64,000 nt of DNA from Chryseobacterium oranimense. GTDB taxonomy: Bacteria; Bacteroidota; Bacteroidia; Flavobacteriales; Weeksellaceae. This document shows, in pieces, positions 39,928-48,540 of this stretch. Positions within the stretch are counted from its first letter, which is position 1; each line of letters begins with the position of its first letter. The notes under the pieces were generated by a model that worked only from the letters and a program-made list of their open reading frames with translations, searched no databases and was not told where the DNA came from. The position numbers and the translations under genes are program-made. The DNA lies in contig NZ_CP104203.1 in assembly GCF_025244725.1 (NCBI RefSeq), positions 3,472,001-3,536,000 of the forward strand. Reading direction: 5' to 3'.

Positions 39928-41328
39928 ATGTCTAAAAAAGTGGTTACAAATCAGACCAAAACAATGGTGCTCTTAATGCTGGTATTTACTGCCATCATTT
40001 TGCTGTTCAGCGGGTTGGTTTACTTTTCAATTGTCAACTTTTCGCACCAGAGATTTTACGAGCTGCTGAAAATCCGTACGGCAACCATCGTTCAGATAGA
40101 AAAAAGTAAAGACCACCTTGATCTTCCTGAAAACTATATCCTCAACAGTCTGAATGACGAGGAGCTCCCTATGGAAAGAGACTATGTGTTTGCAGTTCCC
40201 ACGGATTCCAATTTCAGAAAAATTTCTCAGGAAGTTCATATTCCCGATTATTTTTTCAAAAGTATTGTTAAAAAAGGGGAGGCCAACTATAATGACAAAG
40301 AGTTTTATTATATCGGGCAGACCTTTAGGTATGAAAACAAGGACTATATTGCCATTGCTTCTGCCAAAAATCATTATGTAATCTACTATCTTGGGTTTTT
40401 AAAAAGAACGCTGATCACCTGTATCGTCCTTTCGCTGTTTTTCAGTATGATCTTTTCTTTTTATTTGTCTAAAACCTTATTCAAGCCTATTTTAAAAATT
40501 ACCGGGAAGGTAAAAGAAATCAGTTCTGAAAATCTTCACCTCAGACTGGAACCACAACCGGACAACAAAGAATTGAATGAGCTTGTCGACACCTTCAATG
40601 GAATGCTGAACCGCATAGAAACCTCATTTGAAACCCAAAATCACCTTATCGGAAACGTTTCCCATGAACTTAGAACGCCTCTTACTTCGATCATGGGCGA
40701 GGCAGATGTTGCCCTTTCTATCAGCAGAACTGCCGATGAATACAAGGAAACTTTAGAAATTATCCTTGATGAAGCAGAAAAACTGGACAAAAAGATCAAA
40801 GCATTATTAATGATCGCCCAGACCGGTTTCGATGGAAAGATCCAGAAAATGGATAAGGTAAGAATCGATCAGCTGCTTTGGGATGTGATTGAAACGCTCA
40901 GGAAAATTGATTCCAGGAACAATATCTATCTGGATATCAGCATGCTCCCAGATAATCCTAAAAAATTAAAAGTTCAGGGAAATGAACAGCTGCTGCATCT
41001 GGCAGTCGCTAATATTATTAATAATGGTTGTAAGTATTCCAATTTCCAGCAGGTAAAAGTTTCGCTGGGTGCTTCGGATACCGATGTATATATTATTGTA
41101 AAAGATTTCGGGATCGGTATTCCGGAAGTTGAGATGAATAAAATCTATGACCCGTTCTTCAGGGCTTCCAATACCAAAAACTATGAAGGCTACGGAATCG
41201 GGCTTCCATTGGCCAGAAACATCGTAAGAATGCATCAGGGTGAACTTATCGTAAGTTCCCACGAAAACCAGGGGACCACTGTGCAGATGCGTTTTCCTAA
41301 TTTCTATAGTACTCGGCCGGAAAGCTAA
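39928..41328 (+). CDS. Sensor histidine kinase
   Basis: A 466-residue membrane kinase. Transmembrane helix 1 is at about residues 12-34, followed by an extracytoplasmic sensor region (about 35-150), helix 2 at about 153-176 and a HAMP domain. The HisKA phosphoacceptor is in NVSHELRTPLTSIMGE near residue 248. The ATPase domain shows the N box (VANIINNGCKYSN), G1 (DFGIGI) and G2 (GYGIGLPLARNI). It is translationally linked to the upstream OmpR-type regulator. The signal is unknown. Confidence 0.95.
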   Translation: MSKKVVTNQTKTMVLLMLVFTAIILLFSGLVYFSIVNFSHQRFYELLKIRTATIVQIEKSKDHLDLPENYILNSLNDEELPMERDYVFAVPTDSNFRKISQEVHIPDYFFKSIVKKGEANYNDKEFYYIGQTFRYENKDYIAIASAKNHYVIYYLGFLKRTLITCIVLSLFFSMIFSFYLSKTLFKPILKITGKVKEISSENLHLRLEPQPDNKELNELVDTFNGMLNRIETSFETQNHLIGNVSHELRTPLTSIMGEADVALSISRTADEYKETLEIILDEAEKLDKKIKALLMIAQTGFDGKIQKMDKVRIDQLLWDVIETLRKIDSRNNIYLDISMLPDNPKKLKVQGNEQLLHLAVANIINNGCKYSNFQQVKVSLGASDTDVYIIVKDFGIGIPEVEMNKIYDPFFRASNTKNYEGYGIGLPLARNIVRMHQGELIVSSHENQGTTVQMRFPNFYSTRPES

Positions 41329-41602
41329 GGGCCGGGATACGAGTTACGGGTTTGAGAGTCGGAGTGTTTTAGGGTTTGAGAGTTTCGGGGTGATGAGTTA
41401 TCAATGATGAGTTATGAGGTGTGTAGTGTGGGTCTTTGAGTTGGAAGCTTTTCCCCATTGACTTGCGAAGCAAAATTGATCATTAACTATTGATCATTCT
41501 CAACCTTAACCTAAAATCTGATATCTTGCGTCTGAAATTTCATATCCTAGAAATTCACCATTCACTTGCGAAGCAAAACTCACCATTCACATCCTTAACA
41601 AT

Positions 41603-41644
41603 ATTCTAATCTCATTCTAATCTCTTTAATCACATTTTAATTCC
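41603..41644 (+). promoter_or_regulatory. Tandem 11-bp repeat array, putative response-regulator site
   Basis: ATTCTAATCTC occurs twice in perfect tandem (41603-41624), then TTTAATCAC and ATTTTAATTCC, degenerate units keeping the helical phase. The 11-bp period and a position about 30 bp upstream of a -7 box fit activation by an OmpR/PhoB-type regulator. Confidence 0.5.
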
Positions 41645-41673
41645 ATTCCAAAAGACTTCTAATCTTGCCGCTT

Positions 41674-41681
41674 TAGTTTTG
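41674..41681 (+). promoter_or_regulatory. -7 promoter box for the UspA-like/DUF1275 pair
   Basis: TAGTTTTG matches TAnnTTTG; the tandem array lies upstream in place of a good -33 element. The ATG is at 41723. Confidence 0.55.
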
Positions 41682-41722
41682 TAACATCAAAATAAGATAA
41701 CACAAACCTAAATCTAAAAGAT

Positions 41723-42217
41723 ATGACCAAAACCATTTTAATCGCCACAGATTACTCTCTTGAGTCACTGAACATATTAAAAAAAGTACTGAAAGAGAAA
41801 GATGCATCGGAAGACCAGGATCAGTATAATATTCTTTTGGTTTCAGGATATGATCCTGGAGATTCTATCAGGGACCTTCTGTTCAATACAAAAAATACCA
41901 TTTTTAATAAAATCAGGCCGCAGGAATTCTGTGATGCCTATGGAATCATCAAAAATAAATATCCTCGTCTGATCAATAAGATTGTCTGCGATATTTTCAC
42001 AGGAAGCTTTCAGAGGACATTCAACCATTATGTGAAAGCGGAGAATATTGAGGAAGCTTATTATTCTCCATCTATTAAGAGTAAAGGAAAAGGAAAATTT
42101 GATATTACTCCTTACATCAGAAAATGCAAAGATATTAAGGTTCAGGAAATTAAAGTGGAAATCCCTGAAAGACTTCCGGAAAGAGGAAGATTGGCTGAGG
42201 TCTTTGTTGAGGTCTAA
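41723..42217 (+). CDS. UspA-like protein of unknown function
   Basis: A 164-residue soluble protein. Its start (TKTILIATDYSLESLNILKKVL) resembles the first strand and helix of universal-stress-protein folds. The middle carries ILLVSGYDPGDSIRDLL and the C-terminus is Lys/Glu-rich (IKVQEIKVEIPERLPERG). The ATP-binding GxxGx9G motif of UspA is not visible, so binding is doubtful. It is 35 nt upstream of a DUF1275 membrane protein under the same promoter. The response-regulator-like array upstream suggests it is a stress-induced or ion-induced gene. Confidence 0.55.
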   Translation: MTKTILIATDYSLESLNILKKVLKEKDASEDQDQYNILLVSGYDPGDSIRDLLFNTKNTIFNKIRPQEFCDAYGIIKNKYPRLINKIVCDIFTGSFQRTFNHYVKAENIEEAYYSPSIKSKGKGKFDITPYIRKCKDIKVQEIKVEIPERLPERGRLAEVFVEV

Positions 42218-42252
42218 AAAATAAATAAACACAATATTAAAAGAATAAAAAA

Positions 42253-43080
42253 ATGTTAAGAAATTATAGTAACAGCCGAACGTTGGGAGACAATATCAGA
42301 TTGGGGACGCTGACTGCATTTACTGCAGGTACTATAAATATTGCCTCTCTGCTAATATTTCTCTCCTTCACGTCAAACGTAACGGGACATTATGCCATCT
42401 TAGCTGCGGAAATCAGTAAAGGAAACTGGACGCAGGTAGCTGTGGTTGGAGCCTGGATTTTTTTGTTCTTCTTCGGAAGCTTTTTGTCCAACTTCATCGT
42501 CATCAATTTTAATAAGAAAAGTAAATATTTTGCCCATGCAATGCCGATTGTGCTGGAAATCATATGTTTGCTTTTTGTGGGAATCTACGGACAGTTTTAT
42601 TATCAGAAAACGTTGGAGGAAACAGAATATCTGGTGGCGCTGATGCTTTTTGCAACAGGACTTCAGAACGGTCTTACAGCAAGTATCTCTAATTTCTCGG
42701 TAAAAACTACCCATCTTACGGGTACCACCACCGACCTTGGAATTCTGCTGTCCATGTTTACCCAGAAAAAATACAGGAAAAATGGTGAGCTGATAGGAAG
42801 GGCAAAACTGCTCATGAGTATCATGGCTGCCTATGTATTGGGAGCTGTTTTCTCTGGACTTACCTATTATTACCTTGAATTCAGGGTCTTTTATGTGATT
42901 AGCCTGTGTCTTTTGATTGTCATCGGTTATGATGCCTATAAAATCCATATCCGTCACTTCAATACCAAATACCGTTACAGCAGGATTTATAAAAAGCCCA
43001 ATGTGCTTGCCTATTTATATGACAAAGTTCACGGGATTCCAAAAAGGAAAGAAAAAAGAACACTTGTCTTTGATGAATAA
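42253..43080 (+). CDS. DUF1275 (YoaK-like) membrane protein
   Basis: A 275-residue inner-membrane protein with about six to seven hydrophobic helices: GTLTAFTAGTINIASLLIF, VVGAWIFLFFFGSFLSNFIVI, VLEIICLLFVGIYGQF, then ALMLFATGLQNGLTASISNF, the conserved family block. LTGTTTDLGILL and a C-terminal VISLCLLIVIGYDA helix follow. DUF1275 proteins are widespread and uncharacterised. The basic C-terminal tail is cytoplasmic by the positive-inside rule. Likely co-transcribed with the upstream UspA-like gene. Confidence 0.88.
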   Translation: MLRNYSNSRTLGDNIRLGTLTAFTAGTINIASLLIFLSFTSNVTGHYAILAAEISKGNWTQVAVVGAWIFLFFFGSFLSNFIVINFNKKSKYFAHAMPIVLEIICLLFVGIYGQFYYQKTLEETEYLVALMLFATGLQNGLTASISNFSVKTTHLTGTTTDLGILLSMFTQKKYRKNGELIGRAKLLMSIMAAYVLGAVFSGLTYYYLEFRVFYVISLCLLIVIGYDAYKIHIRHFNTKYRYSRIYKKPNVLAYLYDKVHGIPKRKEKRTLVFDE

Positions 43081-43125
43081 AATAAATAAATATCAATATT
43101 ATTTTTGTGTAAACTAGCTGTGAAG

Positions 43126-43160
43126 CACTCCTTTTCGATGGTAGAAAAGGGGTGTTTTTT
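43126..43160 (+). terminator. Terminator after the DUF1275 gene
   Basis: CACTCCTTTTC (43126-43136) pairs with GAAAAGGGGTG (43144-43154, one G-U pair) and is followed by TTTTTT. Confidence 0.85.
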
Positions 43161-43219
43161 GTTCATTCAAACCAAATTTAATCCTGTTTTGAAGTATTTT
43201 GCCAAGAGAATAGGCTAAA

Positions 43220-43399
43220 TTTTTTAACGCAAAGTTTTATTTTTGAAAGCGCTCATTTTTAAGTTTAAAAAGTAATGATTAATCTTTGATTGATCTGATT
43301 AAGCGAATGCATACCCTTCCGCTTAATCAGCGGCTTTGCCGCATCCTTTGCTCCTCTCTAAATCATAAGTTCTCCAAATAAAAACTTTGCGTTAAAAAA
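43220..43399. repeat. 180-bp MITE-like element with 19-bp perfect terminal inverted repeats
   Basis: TTTTTTAACGCAAAGTTTT (43220-43238) is the exact reverse complement of 43381-43399. AGGCT/AGCCT continue the symmetry outside. Inside are a GATTAAGCG/CGCTTAATC hairpin (43297-43328) and a GCGGC-TTT-GCCGC hairpin (43330-43342). There is no coding sequence and no clear target-site duplication. The flanking spacer (43161-43219, 43400-43535) shows no other feature. Confidence 0.6.
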
Positions 43400-43535
43400 C
43401 AACAGCCTTATTTACTCTTTCAATCCTCAACTTTGTAAAAGGTTGAAACCAGACAGGATAAGTAAATGTGATTAAAATGTTGATAATTAAATTTTAATTC
43501 ACGGTTTTAATGTTTTAATTCCGGTTTCCATTGCC

Positions 43536-43543
43536 TATTTTTG
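43536..43543 (+). promoter_or_regulatory. -7 promoter box for mutL
   Basis: TATTTTTG, 19 nt before the ATG at 43563; it makes an ATG-free earlier start at 43548 unlikely. Confidence 0.6.
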
Positions 43544-43562
43544 TAAGTTGATTATACGTTTT

Positions 43563-45359
43563 ATGTCAGATATTATTCAGCTTTTACCGGATCATGTAGC
43601 CAACCAAATTGCGGCAGGAGAAGTGGTGCAGAGGCCTGCGTCCATTGTGAAGGAACTTTTGGAAAATGCTATTGATGCAGGCGCATCCAAGATAGAATTA
43701 ATTATCAGGGATGCCGGAAAAAACCTGATCCAGGTGGTGGATGATGGCAAAGGAATGTCTGAAACGGATGCCCGGATGGCATTTGAAAGACATGCTACGT
43801 CAAAGATCAAAGCAACAGAAGATATTTTCAAGATTGCCACTAAAGGATTTCGTGGTGAGGCATTGGCTTCTATTGCTGCTGTTTCCCAGGTTGAACTGAG
43901 AACAAAACAGAATGATGCCAAAATCGGAACCAATATTTACATTGAAGGCGGTGTATTTCAGTTTCAGGACCCGATACAGACTGCTGACGGATCCAATTTC
44001 CTGGTAAAAAATTTATTTTACAACGTTCCGGCCCGAAGAAAATTTCTTAAAAATAATAATGTTGAATTCAGACATGTTATTGATGAGTTTCAGCGCGTTG
44101 CATTAGCCCATGAAAACCTGGAGTTTTCTCTGTTTCATGATGATGAGGCCGTTTTCAGATTAAGAAAAGGCAGCCAGATGCAGCGTATTGTGGATGTTTT
44201 CGGACGTAAGCTGCAGCCGCAGCTGATCCCTATCAAGGAAGATATCATCTGGTGTAAGCTTCACGGATTCGTCGCAAAACCGGAAGGTGCCAAAAAATCC
44301 AGAGGAGAACAGTTTCTTTTTGTGAACGGAAGGTATTTCAAAAGTCCGTATTTCAATAAAGCAGTTCAGGAAGCTTTCGAAGGATTGCTTTTGCCGGGTT
44401 ATGTTCCTACATTTTTCCTTTATCTTGAATTAGATCCCGAAAAAATAGATGTGAATATCCATCCCCAGAAAACAGAAGTGAAATTTGAAGATGAGCACCT
44501 GATTTTTGCCCTTCTTCGTTCCACCATCAAAAGATCACTGGGCATTTATAACGTTTCTCCAAGCCTTGATTTTGATAAGGATCCTGAAATGGATGCGATG
44601 ATGAATAAACCTTTCCCAAGCAAAGGAAACAGCAGCGGGGGAGTTATCAAGATGCCGGAAATTATCGTTGATAAAGATTACAATCCATTTATTGAAGAAA
44701 GAAATGTACGTCCTGAAGAAATCCAGAATCTTACGGAAATGTACCATCAGAATATTAATATTACAGCAGAACCCTCAAAAATCAATTTATTTGAAGACGA
44801 AGATTTTGACGAAGACCTGATGAGGTTGCCCAATGGCTATTGGCTGTTCAATAAAGGAGACGTAACCCTGATGCTGGACCTTGGAAGAATGCACAGGCTG
44901 GTTGTTTCTGAAAATAATAAATCATCAAAGAAGCCTAATGTTAACCCAAACAGCCATACGCTGCTCTTTTCTTTAGAGTATCACATGAACGAAATTGAAA
45001 AGAATAAATACACTTCTTTCAAAAAATTTCTTCCTGAACTCGGGTTTGACATGAAAATTGCACATGAAAGCGTACTGAGAATAGATGCACTTCCGGAAGG
45101 CTTAAAAGAAACCCAGGCGATGAAGTTCCTGGAAAACCTTTTTGAGATCCTGGAATATAAAACTGAAGAAGAATTTATGCAGTTCTATCTCAACCAGTGG
45201 AACAAAATGCAGTCTAAATCAAGATTTGATTTCATCTACAAAAAAGATGCGGAACAGATGATTAAAGATTTCACGGCATTAGGCTTCCCGGAATTTTTAC
45301 CGGATGGCAAAAGATGCTTTTATGAAGTTCCGTTTAATGACTTTAAAAACAAATTTTAA
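43563..45359 (+). CDS. mutL: DNA mismatch repair protein MutL, endonuclease motifs not recognisable
   Basis: A 598-residue MutL starting MSDIIQLLPDHVANQIAAGEV. The N-terminal GHKL ATPase is intact: ELLENAIDAGA (about residues 35-45), DDGKGM, TKGFRGEALASIAAV, and NVPARRKF. A second domain (VNGRYFKSPYFNKAV, VNIHPQKTEV) and a C-terminal dimerisation domain follow. In the C-terminal domain the DQHA(x)2E(x)4E motif expected of MutL endonucleases is replaced by LDLGRMHRL (D439-), and the CPHGRP box by LPDGKRC (579-585). It would then be an ATPase matchmaker without nicking activity. Three nt upstream of a rhomboid gene. Confidence 0.93.
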   Translation: MSDIIQLLPDHVANQIAAGEVVQRPASIVKELLENAIDAGASKIELIIRDAGKNLIQVVDDGKGMSETDARMAFERHATSKIKATEDIFKIATKGFRGEALASIAAVSQVELRTKQNDAKIGTNIYIEGGVFQFQDPIQTADGSNFLVKNLFYNVPARRKFLKNNNVEFRHVIDEFQRVALAHENLEFSLFHDDEAVFRLRKGSQMQRIVDVFGRKLQPQLIPIKEDIIWCKLHGFVAKPEGAKKSRGEQFLFVNGRYFKSPYFNKAVQEAFEGLLLPGYVPTFFLYLELDPEKIDVNIHPQKTEVKFEDEHLIFALLRSTIKRSLGIYNVSPSLDFDKDPEMDAMMNKPFPSKGNSSGGVIKMPEIIVDKDYNPFIEERNVRPEEIQNLTEMYHQNINITAEPSKINLFEDEDFDEDLMRLPNGYWLFNKGDVTLMLDLGRMHRLVVSENNKSSKKPNVNPNSHTLLFSLEYHMNEIEKNKYTSFKKFLPELGFDMKIAHESVLRIDALPEGLKETQAMKFLENLFEILEYKTEEEFMQFYLNQWNKMQSKSRFDFIYKKDAEQMIKDFTALGFPEFLPDGKRCFYEVPFNDFKNKF

Positions 45360-45361
45360 AA

Positions 45362-46090
45362 ATGTTTAACAATATACCGCCGATCACCAGAAACCTTATC
45401 ATTATCAATGCTATCGTATTTGTTGCCTCTTATTTTTTAGGAAACAAGGCAATCGAATATCTTGCGGGGTTTTATCCTTTTTCGCCGTTTTTCCATTCAT
45501 GGCAAGTTATTACGCACATGTTTATGCATGGAAGTATAATGCATATTTTGTTTAATATGCTGACGCTATACAGCTTTGGACCCATTCTGGAGCAGTCGTT
45601 GGGTGATAAAAAATACCTTATACTCTATTTCTTAAGTGGATTGGGTGCTTTTTTCCTTTTCAACTTATGGAATTTTATAGAAGTTCAGCAGTTTACCCGA
45701 GAGTTACAACAGCTTGGGTTTAACGTTAATGCTTATTTATCAGGTGCCCATGTTGAATTTACCGGAACAGCAGAATCTATAGCAAAACAAAGAAGTTTGC
45801 TGGATAATGTAAGCGCTATTGTGACAACGCCAATGGTTGGTGCTTCCGGAGCTATTTTCGGAGTTGTAGCTGCTTTTGCCACTCTTTATCCGGATTCAAA
45901 AATTATGATGATGTTTATCCCTGTTCCTATGAAGGTAAAATACCTGATGCCTATCGTTATTTTAGTTTCCATATACCTGGGAGTTTCAGGAAACGGAGGG
46001 GGTATTGCCCATCTGGCTCACGTTGGAGGAGCATTAGTTGGCTGGATTCTTGCAAGGATCTGGAGAAAACATCTGTATAGATTCAATTAA
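45362..46090 (+). CDS. Rhomboid-family intramembrane serine protease
   Basis: A 242-residue six-helix membrane protein. The catalytic Ser is in GASGAIFGVVAAF (about residue 162), the catalytic His in HLAHVGGALVGW (about 223), and the N-terminal His/Asn block in HMFMHGSIMHILFNML (about 50-65). An extra region of about 50 residues (QQFTRELQQLGFNVN...) sits between helices 3 and 4 and faces one side of the membrane. Rhomboids cleave transmembrane helices of substrate proteins. It is 2 nt after mutL, and the EEP gene follows closely, so all may share a transcript. Confidence 0.93.
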   Translation: MFNNIPPITRNLIIINAIVFVASYFLGNKAIEYLAGFYPFSPFFHSWQVITHMFMHGSIMHILFNMLTLYSFGPILEQSLGDKKYLILYFLSGLGAFFLFNLWNFIEVQQFTRELQQLGFNVNAYLSGAHVEFTGTAESIAKQRSLLDNVSAIVTTPMVGASGAIFGVVAAFATLYPDSKIMMMFIPVPMKVKYLMPIVILVSIYLGVSGNGGGIAHLAHVGGALVGWILARIWRKHLYRFN

Positions 46091-46096
46091 AATTCT

Positions 46097-47086
46097 GTGA
46101 AAGTTTTCCGTCTTGTCATATTAATCCTGCATGTAGGTGTTTTCTTCCTCTTGCTGGGCACTTTAATGAATGCATATGTTCCGCCTAAAATATTTCCGTG
46201 GTTCAATCTGCTTTCCTTAGGATTTCCCGTCCTTATTGTCATCTACATACTATTTACTCTTTTATGGCTTTTCAGCTTGAAAAAGAGAACCTTTATATTT
46301 ATGCTGGCCGGGCTTATTTTTATGGTCCCTGTACAAAGATGGGTGAACTTTTCTTCGGGTACAAAAGAAACAGCAGATCTGAAGGTGGTTACTTTTAACG
46401 TTAAAGGTGGCTTAATGGGAGCTTCTGAAATTGAAAATTACCTCACAAATGCCAATGCTGATGTGGTAATGCTGCAGGAAGCCGGAAAAAAAGTTTCTGT
46501 AAAAGGAATGGAGGTTATTGATAATAATGGGATAACCAAGGTTTTTACGAAACATAAAATCATCAACTCCAAAGAGCTTATCGATAGTAATTATGATAGC
46601 AATAATGCCTATGCTTCCCAGGCGGATATTGAAATCCGGGGAAAAGTATACCGCTTTATTAATATTTACCTGGAACCCTTCAAATTTGAAAAAGGGATGG
46701 TGAAAATGGACGGGGTAAAAGAAGAAGACGAGCAAAAACTGAAAAATATCGTTAAAAGGCTTATTCCTGTATTCAAAAAGCATCAGGATCAGATACAAAG
46801 TATCAAAGAAGGAATTGAAAATTCACCTTATCCTGTCATTGTAATGGGAGACCTGAATTCCGTACCCAATTCCTATGAATATTATCATTTGTCGGATGGG
46901 CTCCAGGATGCTTTTGTAAAAGCCGGGAAAGGGAGTGCTACAAGCTTCCACGATTATAAGTTTCCGATCAGAATCGACTATATTTTTACTTCAAAAACAA
47001 TACAGCCGGTTAGCTATAAAGTTGACCGGACTATAAAGCTTTCAGATCATTATCCTGTCACCGGAACATTTTCAATAAATAACTAA
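46097..47086 (+). CDS. Membrane-anchored endonuclease/exonuclease/phosphatase (EEP) protein 1
   Basis: A 329-residue protein starting at GTG 46097. Two to three N-terminal membrane helices (residues about 4-75) are followed by an EEP domain: VTFNVKGG (metal Asn), DVVMLQEAG (metal Glu), GDLNSVPNSYEYY (catalytic Asp-x-Asn), and LSDHYPVTG (catalytic His). The catalytic set is complete. EEP enzymes hydrolyse phosphodiesters in nucleic acids, phospholipids or inositol phosphates. The anchored periplasm-facing form suggests lipid or extracellular nucleic acid substrates. Its next neighbour is a paralogue. Confidence 0.9.
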   Translation: MKVFRLVILILHVGVFFLLLGTLMNAYVPPKIFPWFNLLSLGFPVLIVIYILFTLLWLFSLKKRTFIFMLAGLIFMVPVQRWVNFSSGTKETADLKVVTFNVKGGLMGASEIENYLTNANADVVMLQEAGKKVSVKGMEVIDNNGITKVFTKHKIINSKELIDSNYDSNNAYASQADIEIRGKVYRFINIYLEPFKFEKGMVKMDGVKEEDEQKLKNIVKRLIPVFKKHQDQIQSIKEGIENSPYPVIVMGDLNSVPNSYEYYHLSDGLQDAFVKAGKGSATSFHDYKFPIRIDYIFTSKTIQPVSYKVDRTIKLSDHYPVTGTFSINN

Positions 47087-47164
47087 TTATCATAAAATTA
47101 GTTAAAATATTTCCGCTTGGTAGGGTTTTTGATGAATGGAATGGAGTACCCAAGTCTGTATTCC

Positions 47165-48139
47165 ATGAAGCTGAGTCAATTACTGCTATTTATACATATC
47201 GTTGTTGCCGTGCTGCTGCTATGCACACTGGGTAATGCATGGATACCACCTAACTTCTTAGGTGCCCTTAACCTGCTGTCTCTGGGCTTCCCATACCTTA
47301 TTATTGTCTACGTTTTACTTACTTTTGTCTGGGTATTAAAAAGAAAAAAAGTTGCCATTGCTTTTGCGCTTGGGGCTCTTCTTTTTTATAATCCTGTAAG
47401 AAGGTGGGTTAATTTTTCTCCAAAAACAGAAAACTTAAAATCAATCAGAGATATTAAAGTTCTCACTTTTAATGTAAAATATGGTGATTTTGGCTGGGAT
47501 AAAGTAAAAAAATATATCACAGACCAGAATGCAGATATCATTCTTGTTCAGGAAAAAGATACCAACCGTGCTATAAGAAAGGATATGATCAAGTATCCAT
47601 CGGTTATTTTAAAAACAAAGCACAAAATTTTAAGACAGGAATCACTGATTGAAGATAAGGCGAGAGGGAATTCCTTTTATGCGGATATAGATATCAACGG
47701 AAAGATCATAAGAGTGGTCAATGTATATCTGGAGCCATTCAGACTTCATAAATCGATGCTTGAATTTGACGGTTTTGCAAAAGAGGGAGGAAAGATAGCC
47801 ACGCTGCTTTCGCATATGACTCCTACTTTTAAGGCTCATGAAGACCAGATCAAAAAAATCAGAAAAGTGATTGATTTTTCACCTTATCCGGTAATCCTGG
47901 CGGGCGATTTTAATTCTGTTCCCAATTCTTATGAATATTATAATCTGGGAAAAGATCTTCAGGATGCCTTCCTTACGGTAGGAAACGGAGCTTCTACCAG
48001 CTTTCATGACTATAAGGTTCCGTTAAGAATAGACTATATTTTTACCTCCAAATCCATTATTCCTTTAAGCTATAAAGTGGACCAATCTGTAAAATTATCG
48101 GATCATTATCCTGTAATTGCAGAATTTCTGCTAAATTAG
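47165..48139 (+). CDS. Membrane-anchored EEP-family protein 2
   Basis: The ATG at 47165 gives 324 residues starting MKLSQLLLFIHIV, which aligns with the start of the paralogue upstream; an ATG at 47117 would add 16 unrelated residues. Three N-terminal hydrophobic helices precede an EEP domain with TFNVKYGDFG, ILVQEKDTN, GDFNSVPNSYEYY, DYIFTSK and LSDHYPVIAEF. The two tandem proteins are clearly homologous along their length and arose by duplication. The first is Asn-Lys-Gly at the metal loop where this one has Asn-Lys-Tyr. Substrates may differ. Confidence 0.9.
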   Translation: MKLSQLLLFIHIVVAVLLLCTLGNAWIPPNFLGALNLLSLGFPYLIIVYVLLTFVWVLKRKKVAIAFALGALLFYNPVRRWVNFSPKTENLKSIRDIKVLTFNVKYGDFGWDKVKKYITDQNADIILVQEKDTNRAIRKDMIKYPSVILKTKHKILRQESLIEDKARGNSFYADIDINGKIIRVVNVYLEPFRLHKSMLEFDGFAKEGGKIATLLSHMTPTFKAHEDQIKKIRKVIDFSPYPVILAGDFNSVPNSYEYYNLGKDLQDAFLTVGNGASTSFHDYKVPLRIDYIFTSKSIIPLSYKVDQSVKLSDHYPVIAEFLLN

Positions 48140-48143
48140 TTCC

Positions 48144-48506
48144 ATGAAAAATTTACTGTCTGCACTTTTTATGGTGTCCCTGTTGTTGGCAGCCTGTTCA
48201 AAGAAAGAAACACCCGGTTTCACCAATGAACAGGATATGAAGGTTCACTATGATACGGCAGCAATCGATTCATTTTCAGCAGGCGCCACATCAATAGATA
48301 TTGTGCGCCAGATCAGAATGTCTTCCCAGAAATACCAGGATTCCGTAAAAGAAGCTGTAAAACTTCAGAAAGAAGAACAGAAGCTGAAAGAAGAGCTTGA
48401 AAAAGAAAACAAAAAGAAGCAGGAAGAGGAAAAGAAAAAAACAGAAGCTGAGAAAAAGCAAAAAAATTCTGATGCTCCGCCGGCCACAGGCACAAAAACA
48501 GAATAG
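48144..48506 (+). CDS. Small lipoprotein with Lys/Glu coiled-coil tail
   Basis: A 120-residue lipoprotein: signal MKNLLSALFMVSLLLAAC with lipobox LLAAC (Cys18), then about 40 ordinary residues. From about residue 60 it is an almost pure Glu/Lys/Gln segment (KLQKEEQKLKEELEKENKKK-type) predicted as a single long helix. It ends in a Pro/Thr-rich tail. The long charged helix may span part of the periplasm. Four nt after the second EEP gene, so co-transcribed. Family not recognised. Confidence 0.75.
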   Translation: MKNLLSALFMVSLLLAACSKKETPGFTNEQDMKVHYDTAAIDSFSAGATSIDIVRQIRMSSQKYQDSVKEAVKLQKEEQKLKEELEKENKKKQEEEKKKTEAEKKQKNSDAPPATGTKTE

Positions 48507-48540
48507 ATTCAACAGAAAAACTTTTTAAAAAATATACAAT

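Larger units (their letters stand above)
41329..41722. other. 394-bp intergenic region with repeats
   Basis: No gene seen. It contains the 15-mer ACTTGCGAAGCAAAA twice (41461-41475 and 41564-41578), GTTTGAGAG and GATGAGTTAT repeats around 41350-41420, a tandem 11-bp array and a -7 box, the last two listed separately. Confidence 0.6.

Noticed and set aside
42400..42957. 185-codon minus-strand open frame
   Set aside because: Antisense to the DUF1275 gene; its composition follows the complementary codons.
43220..43399. Intrinsic terminator of the DUF1275 gene
   Set aside because: A separate strong terminator at 43126-43160 already serves it, and the arms are 142 bp apart.
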